A stretch of DNA of 56,505 nucleotides from Rhodoferax sp. Lineage in GTDB: Bacteria; Pseudomonadota; Gammaproteobacteria; Burkholderiales; Burkholderiaceae_C. This document shows positions 8,398 to 18,158 of this stretch, one piece after another. The translations under genes and the position numbers were made by a program. Position 1 is the stretch's first letter, and each line of letters opens with the position of its first letter. The notes under the pieces were generated by a model. The model was not told the DNA's origin and made no database searches. It saw nothing but the letters and a program-made list of their open reading frames with translations. The stretch spans positions 1-56,505 of the forward strand of contig NZ_JAAFHA010000016.1 of assembly GCF_010365055.1 (NCBI RefSeq), in the 5' to 3' direction.

Positions 8398-8985
8398 CTA
8401 ACCCATCGCCTTGCCGGCCATCCGCAAGATGTCATCGAGCGGATTGCCGTCTCCGTTCAGGTCGAGCATCGAGGCAAGTCCCGGCGCGCTGCCGGAGCCG
8501 CCGGTCCGGCCGCCGAGCAGCCCCCCCAGCAGGCCGCCAAGGCCGCCGCCCGTCGGTGAGGGCGGCGCCGCAGCGCCGCTGCCTTGCTGCTTCGCCATGT
8601 AACCTGCAACCAACATGGCCAGTATCGGCAGCATCTTCTTGAGCAGCGACGGGTCAAGCCCCGACTGCGCCGCTGCATTCTGCGCAACCGCCCGGCTCAC
8701 GTCCTTGGAGCCAAATATTTGCCCGAGCACCTCGTTGCCCGGGACCACGTCGGTGGGCTGTGGCGCCAGCACCTGATCGAGCAGGCTGCCACCGCCGAGT
8801 TGCCCGAGCAGGCTGCCGAGCCCCTCTAAGCCCGTGGGCTGCGACTGCGCCTGTTTCTTGAAGCCGCCGAGAATCGCCGGAATCAGCGCCGCGGCGCCGG
8901 TTTCTGCCTGGCTCTCACTGACGCCCAGTTCGTGGGCCATCGACTGGAGGCCGCCCATTTGGGCGAGGATGTCCGCCATCTGCAT
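8398..8985 (-). CDS. DUF937 domain protein with a C-terminal calcium-loop-like motif
   Basis: A 195-residue protein of the DUF937/YidB type: an N-terminal helical domain (ILAQMGGLQSMAHELGVSES, then GAAALIPAILGGFKKQA), GSLLDQVL, a helical segment around SGLDPSLLKKMLPILAMLVAG, then a Gly-rich linker (LGGLLGGLLGG). Near the C-terminus LDLNGDGNPLDDIL resembles an EF-hand or dockerin calcium loop (DxNxDGNxxDD). AAGGAG is 9 bases before the ATG. Function is unknown. No signal peptide is seen, so it is probably cytoplasmic. Confidence 0.85.
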   Translation of the reverse strand: MQMADILAQMGGLQSMAHELGVSESQAETGAAALIPAILGGFKKQAQSQPTGLEGLGSLLGQLGGGSLLDQVLAPQPTDVVPGNEVLGQIFGSKDVSRAVAQNAAAQSGLDPSLLKKMLPILAMLVAGYMAKQQGSGAAAPPSPTGGGLGGLLGGLLGGRTGGSGSAPGLASMLDLNGDGNPLDDILRMAGKAMG

Positions 8986-9021
8986 GTGCCTGCTCCTTGC
9001 TTGAGGGATTGAGCTGCCGTT

Positions 9022-9411
9022 TCAGGCCAACAGATACTGAGGGACATTGCCGCCGTTGGCCGCAATGCGTGCCAGCACGGCCTTGTGCAGCCAAATATTC
9101 ATCTTCGCTGAATCACTCATCAGTTCCGCCGGGCAATTCAACTCCGTGGCCAGATCCTTGCGCGCAGCAATGCTGCTGTCAATATCGAGCAGCTTCAGCA
9201 AGTCGACGATGGAGGTGCGCCAATTCAGCTTCTGCGGGTCCGCCGCCGCGCGCTGCTCCAGTTGCGCGACAACATCGACGAGCGCGACCGGCTTGGGTGG
9301 CGGCGCTGCAGCCTGGGCCGCTCCCGGGCTCGCAGGTGCGGCAGTTGCTGCCGGTGTGGCGGCTGCTTCGCCGATGCCTAGTTTTTCAAGTATCTTGCTA
9401 AAAAATCCCAT
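9022..9411 (-). CDS. DUF3597 domain protein
   Basis: A 129-residue protein. It begins MGFFSKILEKLGIGE, has an Ala/Pro-rich linker (about residues 16-40), and then a compact helical domain with VDVVAQLEQRAA, LNWRTSIVDLLKLLDID, ELMSDSAKMNIWLHKAVL and NGGNVPQYLL, which is the DUF3597 pattern (LysM-associated in some proteins). The start at 9411 is set by AAGGAG; upstream in-frame codons are not family-like. It precedes the DUF937 gene by 36 bases on the same strand and the two may be co-transcribed. Function is unknown. Confidence 0.85.
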   Translation of the reverse strand: MGFFSKILEKLGIGEAAATPAATAAPASPGAAQAAAPPPKPVALVDVVAQLEQRAAADPQKLNWRTSIVDLLKLLDIDSSIAARKDLATELNCPAELMSDSAKMNIWLHKAVLARIAANGGNVPQYLLA

Positions 9412-9905
9412 GACGCTCTCCTTGGGTAGTGAGTAGGACGGTGCAGTCCTGCCGCACGGCAGTGCCACAACGCCTCGGATGGAGCACAGGCCAGCGAGCT
9501 CCCGCAACCGCGCGCTAACCACGATCAAACAGATGGGCTTGGACGTGCGGCAAGCAGGACCGACCTGCTCATGCTATTCGCCTGGGGAAGTGCGCAATTG
9601 ATCAGACGCAAGGTCCGACGAACCCCAAGTCATCAGCCTGTTTCAGCGCCCGAGGCCTGCGTCGCTGCATCAGCGCGTGCGGGGTCTGCTTTGGAGCGCG
9701 CCTGGCCTACTGTGCTGCGGGCGTTGCTGGTGCTGCCTCCACAACAGGGCACACCGCCGTACTGAGATTGACCGACAGAGGCGTCAAAATATTCCACGTC
9801 ATAGTCAAAGCTCAGCGCTGCCTCGTTGGCGTTGTGAGCATTCCAGGCGGCCAAGTCGTGGAAGGTTTAACAATCTCATGGTTTTCTCCTGGATGCAAAA
9901 ATGGT
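9412..9905. other. Non-coding region between DUF3597 and patD genes
   Basis: Apart from the SnoaL-like remnant on the minus strand (9633-9866) I see no gene. Bases 9412-9560 should contain the promoter of the DUF3597 gene. Confidence 0.5.
9633..9866 (-). pseudogene. Remnant of a SnoaL/NTF2-like protein
   Basis: On the minus strand, directly after a TAA, the frame reads TFHDLAAWNAHNANEAALSF followed by DYDVEYFDASVGQ. This matches the first helix and strand of SnoaL-like (NTF2 fold) proteins, whose usual form is an AWNAHDA segment followed by acidic residues and VEYxD. There is no start codon before it (only an internal TTG) and after about 40 residues the frame turns into low-complexity, non-family sequence ending at 9633. 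It is best read as the decayed 5' part of a lost gene. Confidence 0.5.
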
Positions 9906-11351
9906 CTACGCGTTGTGTTTGATCATCACATGGCGCACGCAGCTGTAGTCCTCCAGCGCATACACGGACATGTCTTTGCCATAGCCTGAGTGCTTCATGC
10001 CACCGTGTGGCATTTCAGACACCAGCATGAAATGCGTGTTGACCCAAGTGCAGCCGTATTGCAGGCGAGAGGCGATGTTCATGGCGCAACCAACGTCACG
10101 GGTCCACACGGAACTGGCCAGGCCGTACTCGGAGTCATTGGCCCAAGCCAACGCTTGCTCAGCATCCTTGACCCGGGTGATGGAGACCACCGGGCCGAAC
10201 ACTTCGCTGCGAACAATCTCGTCGTCTTGCCGTGCGCCGGCTACCACGGTGGGTTTGTAGAAGAAGCCTTTGCTACCCCAAGCGCTGCCGCCGGTCGTGA
10301 CTTCGATATGCGGCAGTTGGCTGGCCCGGTCGACAAAGCTGGCAACACGGTCGCGCTGGCGGGCTGATATCAACGGGCCCATCTCCACGCCCGGCTCTTG
10401 CTGCAGACCGACCTTGATGGTGGAAACTGCACTGCTGAGGTCCGCCACCAGGCGCTCGTAAATTTTGTCGCTGGCGTAGACCCGGCAGGCGGCGGTGCAG
10501 TCTTGTCCGGCGTTGTAATAGCCAAAAGTGCGCAGGCCCTCGACGACGCTGGGCAAGTCGGCATCGTCGAGCACAATGACAGGTGCCTTGCCACCCAATT
10601 CGAGGTGGGTGCGTGTGACGCCACGTGCTGCGGCCTCCATGATTTTGCTGCCGGTAGATACGTCGCCCGTGAGCGAAGCTATGCGAATGCGCGGGTCGCG
10701 AATCAGCGGCGCGCCCACCGTGTCTCCCCGGCCGCACACGATATTGACCACGCCGGGTGGCAAGATGTTGGCCAACAGCTCGCCCAGACGCAGGGTAGTC
10801 AGCGGCGTGTTTTCCGAGGGCTTGAGCACCACGGTGTTGCCCATCGCGATGGCCGGGCCTAGTTTCCAAGCGGCCATCATCAGTGGGTAGTTCCACGGCG
10901 CAATCGAGGCCACCACACCCAACGGGTCGCGGCGGATCATGCTGGTGTGGCCTGCCAGATACTCGCCACTGAGTGAGCCCGACATATTGCGAATGGCACC
11001 AGCGAAAAAACGGTACACATCGGCAATGGCCGGTATTTCGTCGTTGCGGGCGGCACTCAAGGGCTTGCCACAGTTGAGTGACTCCAGCATGGCAAATTCA
11101 TCGCCGTGCGTTTCAATCGCGTCGGCAATTCTCAGCAAATAGGCACTGCGCTCTTTGGGTGTCAGCGCAGCCCAAGCAGGAAAGGCCTTGCTCGCAGCAT
11201 CGACGGCCTGGCGCAGCTGGTCGGCGCTGGCTTCGTGCACCTCACACAGCACCTCGCCGGTGGCGGGGTTGAGCACACTCTCGGCACGACCTTCGCCGGT
11301 GACGGCCCGGCCGTTGATGATAAGTTGAGTCGGAAATCGTGGTGCTGCCAT
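9906..11351 (-). CDS. patD: Gamma-aminobutyraldehyde dehydrogenase
   Basis: A 481-residue NAD-dependent aldehyde dehydrogenase. [18 protein letters not shown] and [12 protein letters not shown] form the cofactor site, [12 protein letters not shown] holds the general-base Glu, and [11 protein letters not shown] holds the catalytic Cys. It oxidises 4-aminobutanal to GABA in putrescine breakdown. The assignment rests mainly on context: it is the last gene of a ydcSTUV operon, the position of patD (ydcW) in Escherichia coli. Betaine-aldehyde dehydrogenase is the nearest alternative. The ATG at 11351 is chosen because the protein then begins like the family; the frame is open for 26 further codons upstream. 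Confidence 0.85.
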   Translation of the reverse strand: MAAPRFPTQLIINGRAVTGEGRAESVLNPATGEVLCEVHEASADQLRQAVDAASKAFPAWAALTPKERSAYLLRIADAIETHGDEFAMLESLNCGKPLSAARNDEIPAIADVYRFFAGAIRNMSGSLSGEYLAGHTSMIRRDPLGVVASIAPWNYPLMMAAWKLGPAIAMGNTVVLKPSENTPLTTLRLGELLANILPPGVVNIVCGRGDTVGAPLIRDPRIRIASLTGDVSTGSKIMEAAARGVTRTHLELGGKAPVIVLDDADLPSVVEGLRTFGYYNAGQDCTAACRVYASDKIYERLVADLSSAVSTIKVGLQQEPGVEMGPLISARQRDRVASFVDRASQLPHIEVTTGGSAWGSKGFFYKPTVVAGARQDDEIVRSEVFGPVVSITRVKDAEQALAWANDSEYGLASSVWTRDVGCAMNIASRLQYGCTWVNTHFMLVSEMPHGGMKHSGYGKDMSVYALEDYSCVRHVMIKHNA

Positions 11352-11397
11352 GATGAAAGTCCAGAGAGTTGATGACAATATTGAAAATAAATGGGGT

Positions 11398-12234
11398 CTA
11401 CCGGCCACTCGGACTGGCATCGCCGTCACGGGTGAATCGCCAAGCCAGCAGAATCAGCGGCATGGTGATCAGCATTACCAGCAACGCCACCACATTGGTA
11501 ATGGCGACTTCGCGCGGGCGACTGAGTTGGTTGAGCAACCAGATTGGCAGGGTTTTGTCTGCCCCGGAGGTGAAGGTGGTCACAATCAACTCGTCGACCG
11601 ACAAGGCAAAGGCCAGGATGCCGCCAGCCAACAGCGCAGTGCTGAGTTGGGGCAGGATGATGTAGCGCAGCGTGGTCAAAGTGTCTGCGCCTAAATCCAT
11701 GGACGCTTCAATCAGCCGTGCCGGCAGGCGGCGCAAACGGGCGACCACGTTGTTGTGCACAATCACCACGCAAAAAGTAGCGTGACCAATGACAATTGTC
11801 CAAAACCCGGGGTTCACATCCATCAGCTTGAAGGCCGCCAACAGCGCAATACCGGTCACGATACCGGGTAAGGCGATGGGCATGATCAGCAACGTGGTGA
11901 ATGCATCCTTGCCAAAGAAGCGGTCACGATTCAGGGCGGCAGCCGTTAGCGTGCCCAGTACCATGGCAATCAGGGTGGCCAGGGTCGCCACCGACAGTGA
12001 CAAAACAATCGCCTCATGAATATCAGTGCGTTCCCAGGCGCGGGCAAACCAGCGCAGCGTCAGGCCGTTCAGGGGGAAGCTGTAGCCACTGTCATCGCTG
12101 TTAAACGCATACAGCGCAATGAAGAGCAACGGCAGGTGCAGCAGCGCCAGCCCGGTGTAGGCGGCAGTGCGCAGCACGGCGACACCGCTGGGCAGGCGAA
12201 GTTTGAACGGACGCGAGTTCGATTCAGAGTGCAT
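11398..12234 (-). CDS. ydcV: Putrescine-type ABC transporter permease YdcV
   Basis: A 278-residue inner-membrane permease of the PotC/PotI type with six predicted transmembrane segments (for example [17 protein letters not shown] near the N-terminus). The cytoplasmic EAA loop that docks on the ATPase is [20 protein letters not shown]. The start overlaps the end of ydcU by 11 bases, so translation is coupled. It works with YdcU as the channel pair and YdcT as the ATPase. The gene order ydcS-T-U-V-patD supports polyamine or aminoaldehyde uptake; the exact substrate is not shown by the sequence. Confidence 0.88.
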   Translation of the reverse strand: MHSESNSRPFKLRLPSGVAVLRTAAYTGLALLHLPLLFIALYAFNSDDSGYSFPLNGLTLRWFARAWERTDIHEAIVLSLSVATLATLIAMVLGTLTAAALNRDRFFGKDAFTTLLIMPIALPGIVTGIALLAAFKLMDVNPGFWTIVIGHATFCVVIVHNNVVARLRRLPARLIEASMDLGADTLTTLRYIILPQLSTALLAGGILAFALSVDELIVTTFTSGADKTLPIWLLNQLSRPREVAITNVVALLVMLITMPLILLAWRFTRDGDASPSGR

Positions 12235-13147
12235 TGAAAGCCCCCAAGCGTCTTGCCAATGCCAAATACACCGTGATCAAAATAATCGGTACGCAGGTAA
12301 AAGCTGCTGCCATGGGCATGTTGCCGATCGTGCCTTGCAGGGTGTAGACCATGCTGCCGATATACAGGCCAGACGGCCCCACCAACTGGGGGATGATGTA
12401 GTCGCCCAGCGTGAGAGAAAACGTGAAGATGGAACCCGCCACCACGCCCGGAAAAGCCAGCGGCCACAACACCGTGCGAAAGGTTTGCAGCGGACGAGCA
12501 CCCAGGTCGGCAGAGGCCAGCAGCAGGTTGGTAGGAACTCGTTCAATGGCGGCCTGGATTGGCAAAATCATGAACGGCAACCAGATGTAGGTAAACACCA
12601 AGAGCCGCCCGACGTTGGATGTCGCCAGCGTGTCGCCACCAACGCCTGGGATGCGCAATACAGCTTCCAGCGCCCCCAGCAGCCCCAGCCGCTCCAGCGT
12701 CCAGTACATGACACCCCCTTTGGCCAGCAGTACCGTCCAGGCATAGGCCTTGACGATGTAGCTGGCCCACATGGGGAGCATCACCCCAACAAAGAAAAAA
12801 CCCTTTTCAGCGGGAGTGGCGTAGTGGGCCATGTAGTACGCCATGGGAAAACCAATGAGCACGGTACCCAGCGTGACCGCCATGGCCATGGCCAAGGTCC
12901 GCAACACAATATCCAGATTGGCAGGCACCAGCAAATTGCGAAAGTTATCAGTGGTCAGCTCGGCCACCACCGACATCGTCATGTCATCAAAGGTGAACAC
13001 GCTTTGCCCCAGCAAGCTGAGTAACGAGCCCACATACACCACGCCAAACCACAACAGCGGCGGGGTGAGCATTAACAGCAGCGTCAGATTGCGGCGCTGA
13101 TAGAGCACATTGGAGACCCTTCGGCTCAAGGAGACACCTTCAGGCAT
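12224..13147 (-). CDS. ydcU: Putrescine-type ABC transporter permease YdcU
   Basis: A 307-residue PotB/PotH-type permease. Hydrophobic segments begin at [20 protein letters not shown], and the EAA loop reads [21 protein letters not shown] large periplasmic segment between the first two membrane helices ([19 protein letters not shown]) is usual for the family. Its ATG overlaps the ydcT stop by 8 bases and its end overlaps ydcV by 11, so it sits in a tightly coupled operon. Confidence 0.88.
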   Translation of the reverse strand: MPEGVSLSRRVSNVLYQRRNLTLLLMLTPPLLWFGVVYVGSLLSLLGQSVFTFDDMTMSVVAELTTDNFRNLLVPANLDIVLRTLAMAMAVTLGTVLIGFPMAYYMAHYATPAEKGFFFVGVMLPMWASYIVKAYAWTVLLAKGGVMYWTLERLGLLGALEAVLRIPGVGGDTLATSNVGRLLVFTYIWLPFMILPIQAAIERVPTNLLLASADLGARPLQTFRTVLWPLAFPGVVAGSIFTFSLTLGDYIIPQLVGPSGLYIGSMVYTLQGTIGNMPMAAAFTCVPIILITVYLALARRLGAFNAL

Positions 13148-14165
13148 CGAGCATCACCATGTCATGTGCCGCCCAGTGCAAGGCGACCTGCTGGCCGGGC
13201 GCCGTATGCGTGGCCTGATCACCAGCGGCTGCAACATCCTGCTGCAGGGCCGTCATGATTTGACTGCCCACTTGCACCTCAATACGCTGGGTAGCCCCCA
13301 AAAACTGGATCGCCAACACCTCGCCTTCGACTTGCACGCGTCCGGGTGCCGCGGCGCCACCGGCAGGGGCCAGGGCGATGTTTTCCTGGCGCACAGAAAA
13401 GCACTGCGAATGCCCTGTGATGCGACGTGCCAGATCCGCAGCGACCACGTTGGAGCTGCCCACGAAGTCTGCGACGAAACGGGTACGCGGGCGGCGATAC
13501 AACTCGCGCGGGGTGGCAATTTGTTCAATCTGCCCACGGTTGAAGACGGCCACACGGTCCGACATCGACAGGGCTTCATTCTGGTCGTGCGTGACATACA
13601 CAAAGGTGATGCCCAGCTTGCGGTGCAACACTTTAAGTTCCACCTGCATTTGCTCGCGCAGCTTCATGTCCAGCGCGCCCAGCGGCTCGTCGAGCAACAA
13701 GATGCGCGGACGATTCACCAGCGCGCGGGCCAGCGCCACCCGCTGACGCTGGCCGCCCGAGAGTTGTGCGGGCGTTCGCGCGCCATGGTCGGGCAGCGCC
13801 ACCATGGCCAGCGCTGCATGCGCCAGGGCATAGCGCTCGGGCTTGGGCATTTTGCGTACCATCAAACCGTAGGCGACGTTGTCCAACACGTTCATGTGCG
13901 GGAACAACGCGTAGTCTTGAAAGACGGTGTTGACATCACGCGCATAGGGCGGCGTGCCAGCCGCTTCAAAACCCATCAACGTCAATCTGCCGCTGCTCGG
14001 TTGCTCGAATCCCGCCATCAGACGCAGCGAGGTGGTTTTCCCAGAGCCGGAGGGGCCGAGCATGGAAAAAAACTCACCCTCCTGGACGGTGAAGCTGACG
14101 CTATTGAGCGCCTTGACTTCGCCGAAGTGTTTGGAGACGCTGTTGAATTCGATGGCGACTGGCAT
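13140..14165 (-). CDS. ydcT: Putrescine-type ABC transporter ATPase YdcT
   Basis: A 341-residue ATPase of the PotA group. It has Walker [14 protein letters not shown]-loop [11 protein letters not shown], signature [16 protein letters not shown], Walker [13 protein letters not shown], the switch His in [11 protein letters not shown], and a C-terminal TOBE-type regulatory domain (from about residue 270). The start at 14165 gives [19 protein letters not shown], the family N-terminus; upstream codons in the same frame overlap ydcS and are not conserved in character. It powers import through YdcU/YdcV. Confidence 0.9.
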   Translation of the reverse strand: MPVAIEFNSVSKHFGEVKALNSVSFTVQEGEFFSMLGPSGSGKTTSLRLMAGFEQPSSGRLTLMGFEAAGTPPYARDVNTVFQDYALFPHMNVLDNVAYGLMVRKMPKPERYALAHAALAMVALPDHGARTPAQLSGGQRQRVALARALVNRPRILLLDEPLGALDMKLREQMQVELKVLHRKLGITFVYVTHDQNEALSMSDRVAVFNRGQIEQIATPRELYRRPRTRFVADFVGSSNVVAADLARRITGHSQCFSVRQENIALAPAGGAAAPGRVQVEGEVLAIQFLGATQRIEVQVGSQIMTALQQDVAAAGDQATHTAPGQQVALHWAAHDMVMLDA

Positions 14166-14179
14166 ACGTAGCCCAGAAA

Positions 14180-15331
14180 TCAACGACCGCCCATGACGCT
14201 GATGTAGTCCATGGTCCATTTGGCATAAGGAACACAAGTGCCGTGAGTCGTGCATTTGGCTTGGGGTGTTTTCCAGAATTTGACCTGGGTGAAGCGGTCA
14301 TAGCCGTTGTCTTTGCAGAAGTCACCGCCGCCGGGCGCCTTGGCCTTGCAGGCCGCAGCAATCACAGGGTTGGCACCAAACCATTCGGCCAGAGGGGCTT
14401 GCACCTGGTTGCTCAGTGAGTGCTCCATCCAAAGGTAGGCACAGTTGGTGTTCTTGGCGCTGGCATGCAGCATGGTGGTATCGGCCCAGCCGGTCACGCC
14501 TTCTTTTGGAATGGTGGAGGCGATGGGCTTCTTTTCACCTGCCAGGGCATTGACTTGGTAGCCCCACGAGCCTGAAGCCACAACCCCCTCGTTTTTGAAG
14601 TCGTTCATCTGCACCGTGGCGTCGTGCCAGTAGCGGTGGACCAGTTTCTTTTGCCCACGCAACAATGCCAGCACAGCGGCATATTGCTTTTCATTGAGTT
14701 CGTACGGGTCTTTGATGCCAAGCTCAGGTTTCTTGGACATCAGGTACAAGGCGGCATCAGCGAGATAAATGGCACCGTCATAGGCCTGCACACGGCCTTT
14801 GTTGGACTTGCCATCAGGCAGCTGTTGTTCTTCAAACACGACAGACCAGGAGTCGGGCGCTTTTTTGAACACATCGGTGTTGTACATCAACACGTTGGGC
14901 CCCCATTGGTAGGGCACGCCGTAATGCTTGCCACCCACCGTGTGCCAATTTGCGTTTTGCAGGCGCGCATCGACATTTTTGTAAGAGGGTATCAATGCCG
15001 GGTTGATCTCCTGCACCAGTTTGGAGGCCACCAGGCGCAAGCTGGCATCGCCCGAGGCCGTCACCAGGTCGTAGCCGCCTTGCTTCATCAACGACACCAT
15101 TTCATCGGAGGTGGCGGCAGACTTGGCGTTGACCTTACAACCGGTTTCCTTTTCAAATCCGGTGACCCAGTCATAGGCCTTATCGGATTCGCCGCGCTCA
15201 ATGTAGCCAGCCCAGGCGATGATGTTCAGTTGCCCCTCGCCTTTGCCGATGGATGCGGGTGGGGCTGCGAGTGTGGATGCCGCAGCGCAGGCGGCGAGCA
15301 GGCCTGCAGTGATGGCGCGTTTTTGAGACAT
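14180..15331 (-). CDS. ydcS: Periplasmic substrate-binding protein YdcS
   Basis: A 383-residue exported binding protein with an N-terminal signal peptide cleaved near STLAAPP. The core is very similar, as I recall it, to Escherichia coli Ydc[97 protein letters not shown], and the ending [11 protein letters not shown]. coli YdcS has been linked to putrescine transport and to polyhydroxybutyrate synthesis. AGGAG precedes the ATG. First gene of the operon; a LysR gene is divergent. Confidence 0.92.
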   Translation of the reverse strand: MSQKRAITAGLLAACAAASTLAAPPASIGKGEGQLNIIAWAGYIERGESDKAYDWVTGFEKETGCKVNAKSAATSDEMVSLMKQGGYDLVTASGDASLRLVASKLVQEINPALIPSYKNVDARLQNANWHTVGGKHYGVPYQWGPNVLMYNTDVFKKAPDSWSVVFEEQQLPDGKSNKGRVQAYDGAIYLADAALYLMSKKPELGIKDPYELNEKQYAAVLALLRGQKKLVHRYWHDATVQMNDFKNEGVVASGSWGYQVNALAGEKKPIASTIPKEGVTGWADTTMLHASAKNTNCAYLWMEHSLSNQVQAPLAEWFGANPVIAAACKAKAPGGGDFCKDNGYDRFTQVKFWKTPQAKCTTHGTCVPYAKWTMDYISVMGGR

Positions 15332-15495
15332 AAAAACTCTCCTGGTGCGAAATGGATGAACAAACCGCTGGACTGCTCATTGGCCGTTCAGCTCGCTTGG
15401 AATCTTAGGGGTTGCACAAGGCCTTGCCTACCTTGGCCAGCCAATACGATCTATCTGTAAAATAGAAACCTCGCACCAAAAGACATCAAGTCAAT

Positions 15496-15539
15496 GGTTT
15501 ACCCTAGGTTCCAAAATGATGCATTGTCGGGTTTACCCT
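15496..15539. promoter_or_regulatory. Paired GGTTTACCCT direct repeats in the ydcS/LysR divergent promoter
   Basis: The 10-mer GGTTTACCCT occurs at 15496-15505 and again at 15530-15539, a spacing of 34 bases (about three helical turns). Both lie between ydcS and the divergent regulator, close to the LysR start. Identical sites on one helix face are what a tetrameric LysR regulator would bind, but the dyad T-N11-A is not obvious, so the binder could be another protein. Confidence 0.5.
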
Positions 15540-15581
15540 TTAAATCAACCAAAATGGTGCCAGAAATGACGAAAGATCGGT

Positions 15582-16511
15582 ATGGGTACATCTTTTAAGA
15601 GCATTCGGTATTTCATAGCGGTGGCGGAGTCGGGTTCCATTTCGGCCGCCATTCAGGGTTTGGATGTGTCGCAATCGGTGGTGTCTACCGCCATCGCCCA
15701 GATCGAGGCTGATTTGGGCACGCTACTGTTTGAGCGCCGGGCGCGCGGCATGTCTCTCACCCATGCAGGCCACCAGTTCCTACGCCACGCCCACCAGATT
15801 GAGGTGGCCATGCGCAACGCCCGGGACGCGCTGGCGTCAAGACCGCATACGGTGACGGGTAAACTCAATATTGGCGTGACCAGCCTCATGGTGGGCTACT
15901 ACCTGCCGTTCTTGTTGGATCGTTTTCGCAGGGTGTTTCCGCGCATTCAAGTTCAGATCACGGAAGACCGCCGCGACTATTTGGAGCATTTGCTGGTGAG
16001 CGGTGAACTCGATGTGGCACTGATTGTGGTGTCGCAACTGCAAAACTACCGCGCGCTCGAAACCGAAACCATTTTGCGTTCAGGCTGGCGGGTCTGGTGC
16101 CCAGTGAACCACCGCATGGCCACAGAAGAAAAAATACAGGCCGCCGATCTGGCCGAGCAGTCTTTGATACTGCTGCAGGTTGATGAACTGGGCGATGCCA
16201 CCACGGCGCTGTGGAACGCGGGCGGAACCGACCCCAATGTGCTGATCCGCACCTCCTCCGTAGAGGCCGTGCGCAGCCTGGTCGCCACGGGCGCTGGCTG
16301 TTCCGTGCTGCCAGACATGCTTTACCGCCCATGGTCATTGGAGGGGGACCGGATAGAAGCCCGGCCTCTGGCCAATCCGCTCGCGCACCTGGAAGTGGGT
16401 TTGGCGTGGCGTAAAGGAGCGACGCAACCCGAGTCGCTGAGCAACTTCTTAACTGCCGTTCGTCCTACGCTGGACGGCCATTTGTCCGCCATGGGTGGTC
16501 ATTTGCGTTAA
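15582..16511 (+). CDS. LysR-family regulator divergent to the ydcSTUV-patD operon
   Basis: A 309-residue LysR regulator. The HTH includes VAESGSISAAIQGLDVSQSV and STAIAQIEADLGTLLFERR (about residues 12-52), and the effector domain begins at GKLNIGVTSLMVGYYLPFLL. Its position, 250 bases from ydcS and transcribed away from it, makes control of the polyamine operon likely. In Escherichia coli the same operon faces a MocR-type regulator (YdcR), so the regulator class has been exchanged here. The start at 15582 has only a weak GAAAGA upstream. Confidence 0.88.
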   Translation: MGTSFKSIRYFIAVAESGSISAAIQGLDVSQSVVSTAIAQIEADLGTLLFERRARGMSLTHAGHQFLRHAHQIEVAMRNARDALASRPHTVTGKLNIGVTSLMVGYYLPFLLDRFRRVFPRIQVQITEDRRDYLEHLLVSGELDVALIVVSQLQNYRALETETILRSGWRVWCPVNHRMATEEKIQAADLAEQSLILLQVDELGDATTALWNAGGTDPNVLIRTSSVEAVRSLVATGAGCSVLPDMLYRPWSLEGDRIEARPLANPLAHLEVGLAWRKGATQPESLSNFLTAVRPTLDGHLSAMGGHLR

Positions 16512-16630
16512 GGGGCGCGGCGTTAAGGATCTGCAACCCAGCCTCTCGCGTAGCACCACAAGGCGGCCCCCGGTGACGTGTTTGGGTGCTGCGGTCGTTG
16601 ATCTACCGAGGGGGCGATATGGACATCGTC

Positions 16631-17422
16631 TTATTTATCCCAGTCATAGTCAATCGTCAACGGCGCATGGTCAGAAAATTTCTCGCCCTTGTAGATGTCC
16701 ACCGACCGTGCGCCCGATGCCATACCCGCCGTCGCCAGGTGGTAGTCCAGCCGCCAGCCCACGTTCTTGGCATAGGCCTGGCCCCGGTTGCTCCACCAGG
16801 TGTAGGCTTCGTCCGTGGCGGTGGGGTGGAGTTGCCGGTACACGTCCACCAGCCCGGCCTCGGCCAACAACTTCGTCATCCAGGCCCGCTCTTCGGGCAA
16901 GAATCCTGAATTCTTCCGATTGCCTTTCCAGTTTTTCAAATCTATTTCCTGGTGCGCGATGTTCACGTCGCCGCACAGAATGAAGTCGCGCTCGGTCTTG
17001 ATTTGCGCCAAGTGCCGATAGAACTCTTCGAGAAAGCGAAACTTGGCCTGCTGGCGTTCCTCGCCCGACGAGCCACTGGGAAAATAACAACTGATGATGG
17101 AGCGCTTGGAACTGGGCGTGTCAAAGCGCAACTCGACGTAACGTCCCTCGGCGTCAAACTGAGAGGAGCCGTAGCCGACCCGCACGTCGCTGGGTTCGTG
17201 CCGGGTATACAGGCCAACACCGGAATAACCTTTTTTCTCGGCAAAATGAAAGTGGCCGCGCAGGCCGGCCAGGTGTTCAAAGCGGCCCTGCACATCCACT
17301 GCCTGTGCCTTGACCTCCTGTACACAAATACAATCTGGCTGAGTCTTGGTGAGCCAGGCTTCCAGGCCTTTGGCTGTAGCAGAGCGGATGCCGTTGAGGT
17401 TGAGGCTGGTTAATTTAAACAA
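16631..17422 (-). CDS. xth: Exodeoxyribonuclease III (AP endonuclease)
   Basis: A 263-residue Mg-dependent EEP-family nuclease for base-excision repair (often named exoA or xthA). Visible catalytic motifs are LNLNGIRSA (Asn), CVQEVKAQ (Glu metal ligand), CGDVNIAHQEIDLKN (Asp/Asn), VGWRLDYHLA and the terminal SDHAPLTIDY (Asp-His). The start is TTG at 17422-17420, with GGGGA upstream; the N-terminus FKLTSLNLNGIRS is the usual one. Only 11 bases separate this start from pyrE on the other strand, so the promoter must lie inside pyrE. Confidence 0.92.
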   Translation of the reverse strand: MFKLTSLNLNGIRSATAKGLEAWLTKTQPDCICVQEVKAQAVDVQGRFEHLAGLRGHFHFAEKKGYSGVGLYTRHEPSDVRVGYGSSQFDAEGRYVELRFDTPSSKRSIISCYFPSGSSGEERQQAKFRFLEEFYRHLAQIKTERDFILCGDVNIAHQEIDLKNWKGNRKNSGFLPEERAWMTKLLAEAGLVDVYRQLHPTATDEAYTWWSNRGQAYAKNVGWRLDYHLATAGMASGARSVDIYKGEKFSDHAPLTIDYDWDK

Positions 17423-17433
17423 GGAATTCCCCG

Positions 17434-18156
17434 ATGTCGATAAGTGTTGGAACTAAAACCGGCGCCGCCCCTGTGTCGGACACATTGGCCCAGGAGTTTG
17501 TGCAGTTTGCGCTCGATTGTGGTGTGCTGCGTTTTGGTGAATTCAAAACCAAAGCCGGTCGCCTGAGCCCCTACTTCTTCAATGCCGGCTTGTTTGACGA
17601 TGGGGCCAAATTAGGACGACTGGCGCAATTTTATGCGCAGCGCCTGCTGGCCAGCGGCATTGAATTCGACATGATTTTTGGCCCGGCCTACAAAGGCATT
17701 CCATTGGGTGCGGTGCTGGCGGCGGAGTTGGCGCGCCTGGGCCGCAACGTCCCCTTTGCCTACAACCGCAAGGAGGCCAAGGACCATGGCGAGGGCGGCG
17801 CCCTGGTTGGCGCCCCGCTCAAAGGACGGGTGCTGATTGTGGACGACGTGATGTCCGCCGGTACCGCGGCCCGCGAATCAATCGCCGTCATCCAGGCGGC
17901 AGGCGCCACGGCCCACGCCGTCATCATTGCGCTGGACCGGCAAGAAATGGCCACCGAGCGCCGTGGTGATGCCGTGGTCGACGTGCCCTACAGCGCAGTG
18001 CAGTACGTGCGAGAGCAACTTGGCTTGCAGGTATGCGCCATTGCCAAGTTGGCCGATTTAATGCAGTATCTTCAACAGCACAGCGGGCCCGGACTGGCCG
18101 CTGACCAGCAACGGGTGCTGGCCTATCGGCAGCGCTATGGCGTCGTAGAAAGTTAA
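17434..18156 (+). CDS. pyrE: Orotate phosphoribosyltransferase
   Basis: A 240-residue type I phosphoribosyltransferase that makes orotidine 5'-phosphate in pyrimidine synthesis. KTKAGRLSPYFFNAGLFDDG is the orotate-side motif, GPAYKGIPLG and YNRKEAKDHGEGG (flexible loop) follow, and the PRPP loop is VLIVDDVMSAGTA. The ribosome site AAGGAA (17420-17425) overlaps the TTG start of xth on the opposite strand. It is followed after 2 bases by a DUF4124 gene, so those two are probably co-transcribed. Confidence 0.95.
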   Translation: MSISVGTKTGAAPVSDTLAQEFVQFALDCGVLRFGEFKTKAGRLSPYFFNAGLFDDGAKLGRLAQFYAQRLLASGIEFDMIFGPAYKGIPLGAVLAAELARLGRNVPFAYNRKEAKDHGEGGALVGAPLKGRVLIVDDVMSAGTAARESIAVIQAAGATAHAVIIALDRQEMATERRGDAVVDVPYSAVQYVREQLGLQVCAIAKLADLMQYLQQHSGPGLAADQQRVLAYRQRYGVVES

Positions 18157-18158
18157 AT

